Assembly: GCF_024305175.1 (NCBI RefSeq)
Contig: NZ_JAMWYY010000001.1
Span: 1-64,000 of the forward strand
DNA length: 64,000 nucleotides
Source: Flavobacterium sp.
GTDB lineage: Bacteria; Bacteroidota; Bacteroidia; Flavobacteriales; Flavobacteriaceae
Direction of reading: 5' to 3'
A program made the position numbers and the translations under genes. This document shows, in pieces, positions 63,797 through 64,000 of this stretch (within the stretch, counting starts at the first letter, position 1; each line of letters begins with the position of its first letter). The notes under the pieces are model-generated. The model was given only the letters and a program-made list of their open reading frames with translations. It searched no databases and was not told the origin of the DNA.

Positions 63797-64000
63797 TTAT
63801 TCTTCTAACCTGATGTCGAGGCCAAGACCTTTCAGTTCGTGCATCAACACGTTGAAAGATTCAGGCAGGCCAGGTTCCGGCATGGTTTCTCCCTTAACGA
63901 TACTCTCGTAAGTTTTAGCCCTTCCGATAACGTCATCCGATTTAACGGTAAGTATCTCCCTAAGCGTGCTTGATGCGCCATAAGCTTCAAGTGCCCACAC
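63797..64000 (-). CDS. rpoB: RNA polymerase beta subunit, C-terminal end (partial)
   Basis: Only the last 67 residues are in the window; the rest lies beyond the right edge. The segment [24 protein letters not shown]... through [13 protein letters not shown] is the well-conserved RpoB C terminus. The first Met seen is internal, not the start codon. Confidence 0.97.
   Translation of the reverse strand: MWALEAYGASSTLREILTVKSDDVIGRAKTYESIVKGETMPEPGLPESFNVLMHELKGLGLDIRLEE

Noticed and set aside
1..64000. CRISPR arrays, tRNA/rRNA genes, transposases or phage genes
   Set aside because: No regularly spaced repeats, no tRNA-like cloverleaf with a recognisable T-loop, and no transposase, integrase or phage protein was found among the translated frames.

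Overview
The window is from a member of the Bacteroidota, most likely class Flavobacteriia and close to Flavobacterium. The evidence is a GldA-type gliding-motility ATPase, outer-membrane receptors with N-terminal carboxypeptidase-like domains, a GLPGLI-family protein, DUF3857, DUF5686 and DUF3467 proteins, many small 'SC' lipoproteins, and repeated promoter -7 elements of the form TAnnTTTG, which belong to the Bacteroidetes primary sigma factor. It is ordinary chromosome with dense coding. I see no phage, insertion sequence, CRISPR array, rRNA or tRNA. The right edge cuts rpoB.

Layout. 0.1-2.8 kb: a TonB-dependent receptor with a CxxC in its plug and a thioredoxin-like gene 2 nt downstream. 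2.8-5.8 kb: a GlxA/AraC regulator facing a DoxX - VOC - VOC - DinB cassette. 5.8-9.9 kb: kynU, queA, aroA. 9.9-18.1 kb: a minus-strand operon of four tandem DUF3857/transglutaminase-fold proteins (three without the catalytic Cys and His), a MazG-like pyrophosphohydrolase, a small membrane protein and aroA. 18.2-21.7 kb: dtd, rsgA, a bifunctional DAHP synthase/chorismate mutase, and gldA. 21.7-25.2 kb: an envelope cluster (GIN-domain lipoprotein, PagL-like deacylase, RDD membrane protein).

25.3-34.7 kb is the methionine/SAM region and the most interesting part. It holds metF, metH, a stand-alone homoserine-dehydrogenase NAD domain, an OsmC protein and metK. metH has a SAM-I riboswitch; metK has a SAM-II-type riboswitch of a different fold. 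Upstream of osmC is a leader with two tandem modules, each a tiny ORF containing Y-x-C-H followed about 25 nt later by a strong terminator. metH itself carries four in-frame insertions of GC-rich palindromic repeat elements at interdomain or surface-loop positions.

34.7-48.5 kb: envelope lipoproteins, a TonB-type receptor with its GLPGLI partner, a deoxynucleoside kinase, a membrane pyrophosphatase next to a soluble pyrophosphatase, two six-cysteine lipoproteins that look like diverged paralogs, and a DUF5686 protein. 48.6-59 kb: pdhB, etfBA, a bifunctional nuclease, thyA and folA, an AlkB-like dioxygenase, an M20 amidohydrolase overlapping an alanine-racemase-like gene, and an EEP-family nuclease. 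59-64 kb: the end of the rpoB-rpoC operon with a DUF3467 gene.

Several genes meet in one-carbon and SAM metabolism: metH, metF, metK, thyA, folA, and SAM-using queA. Both SAM-cycle control points visible here (metH and metK) have their own SAM-sensing RNA.
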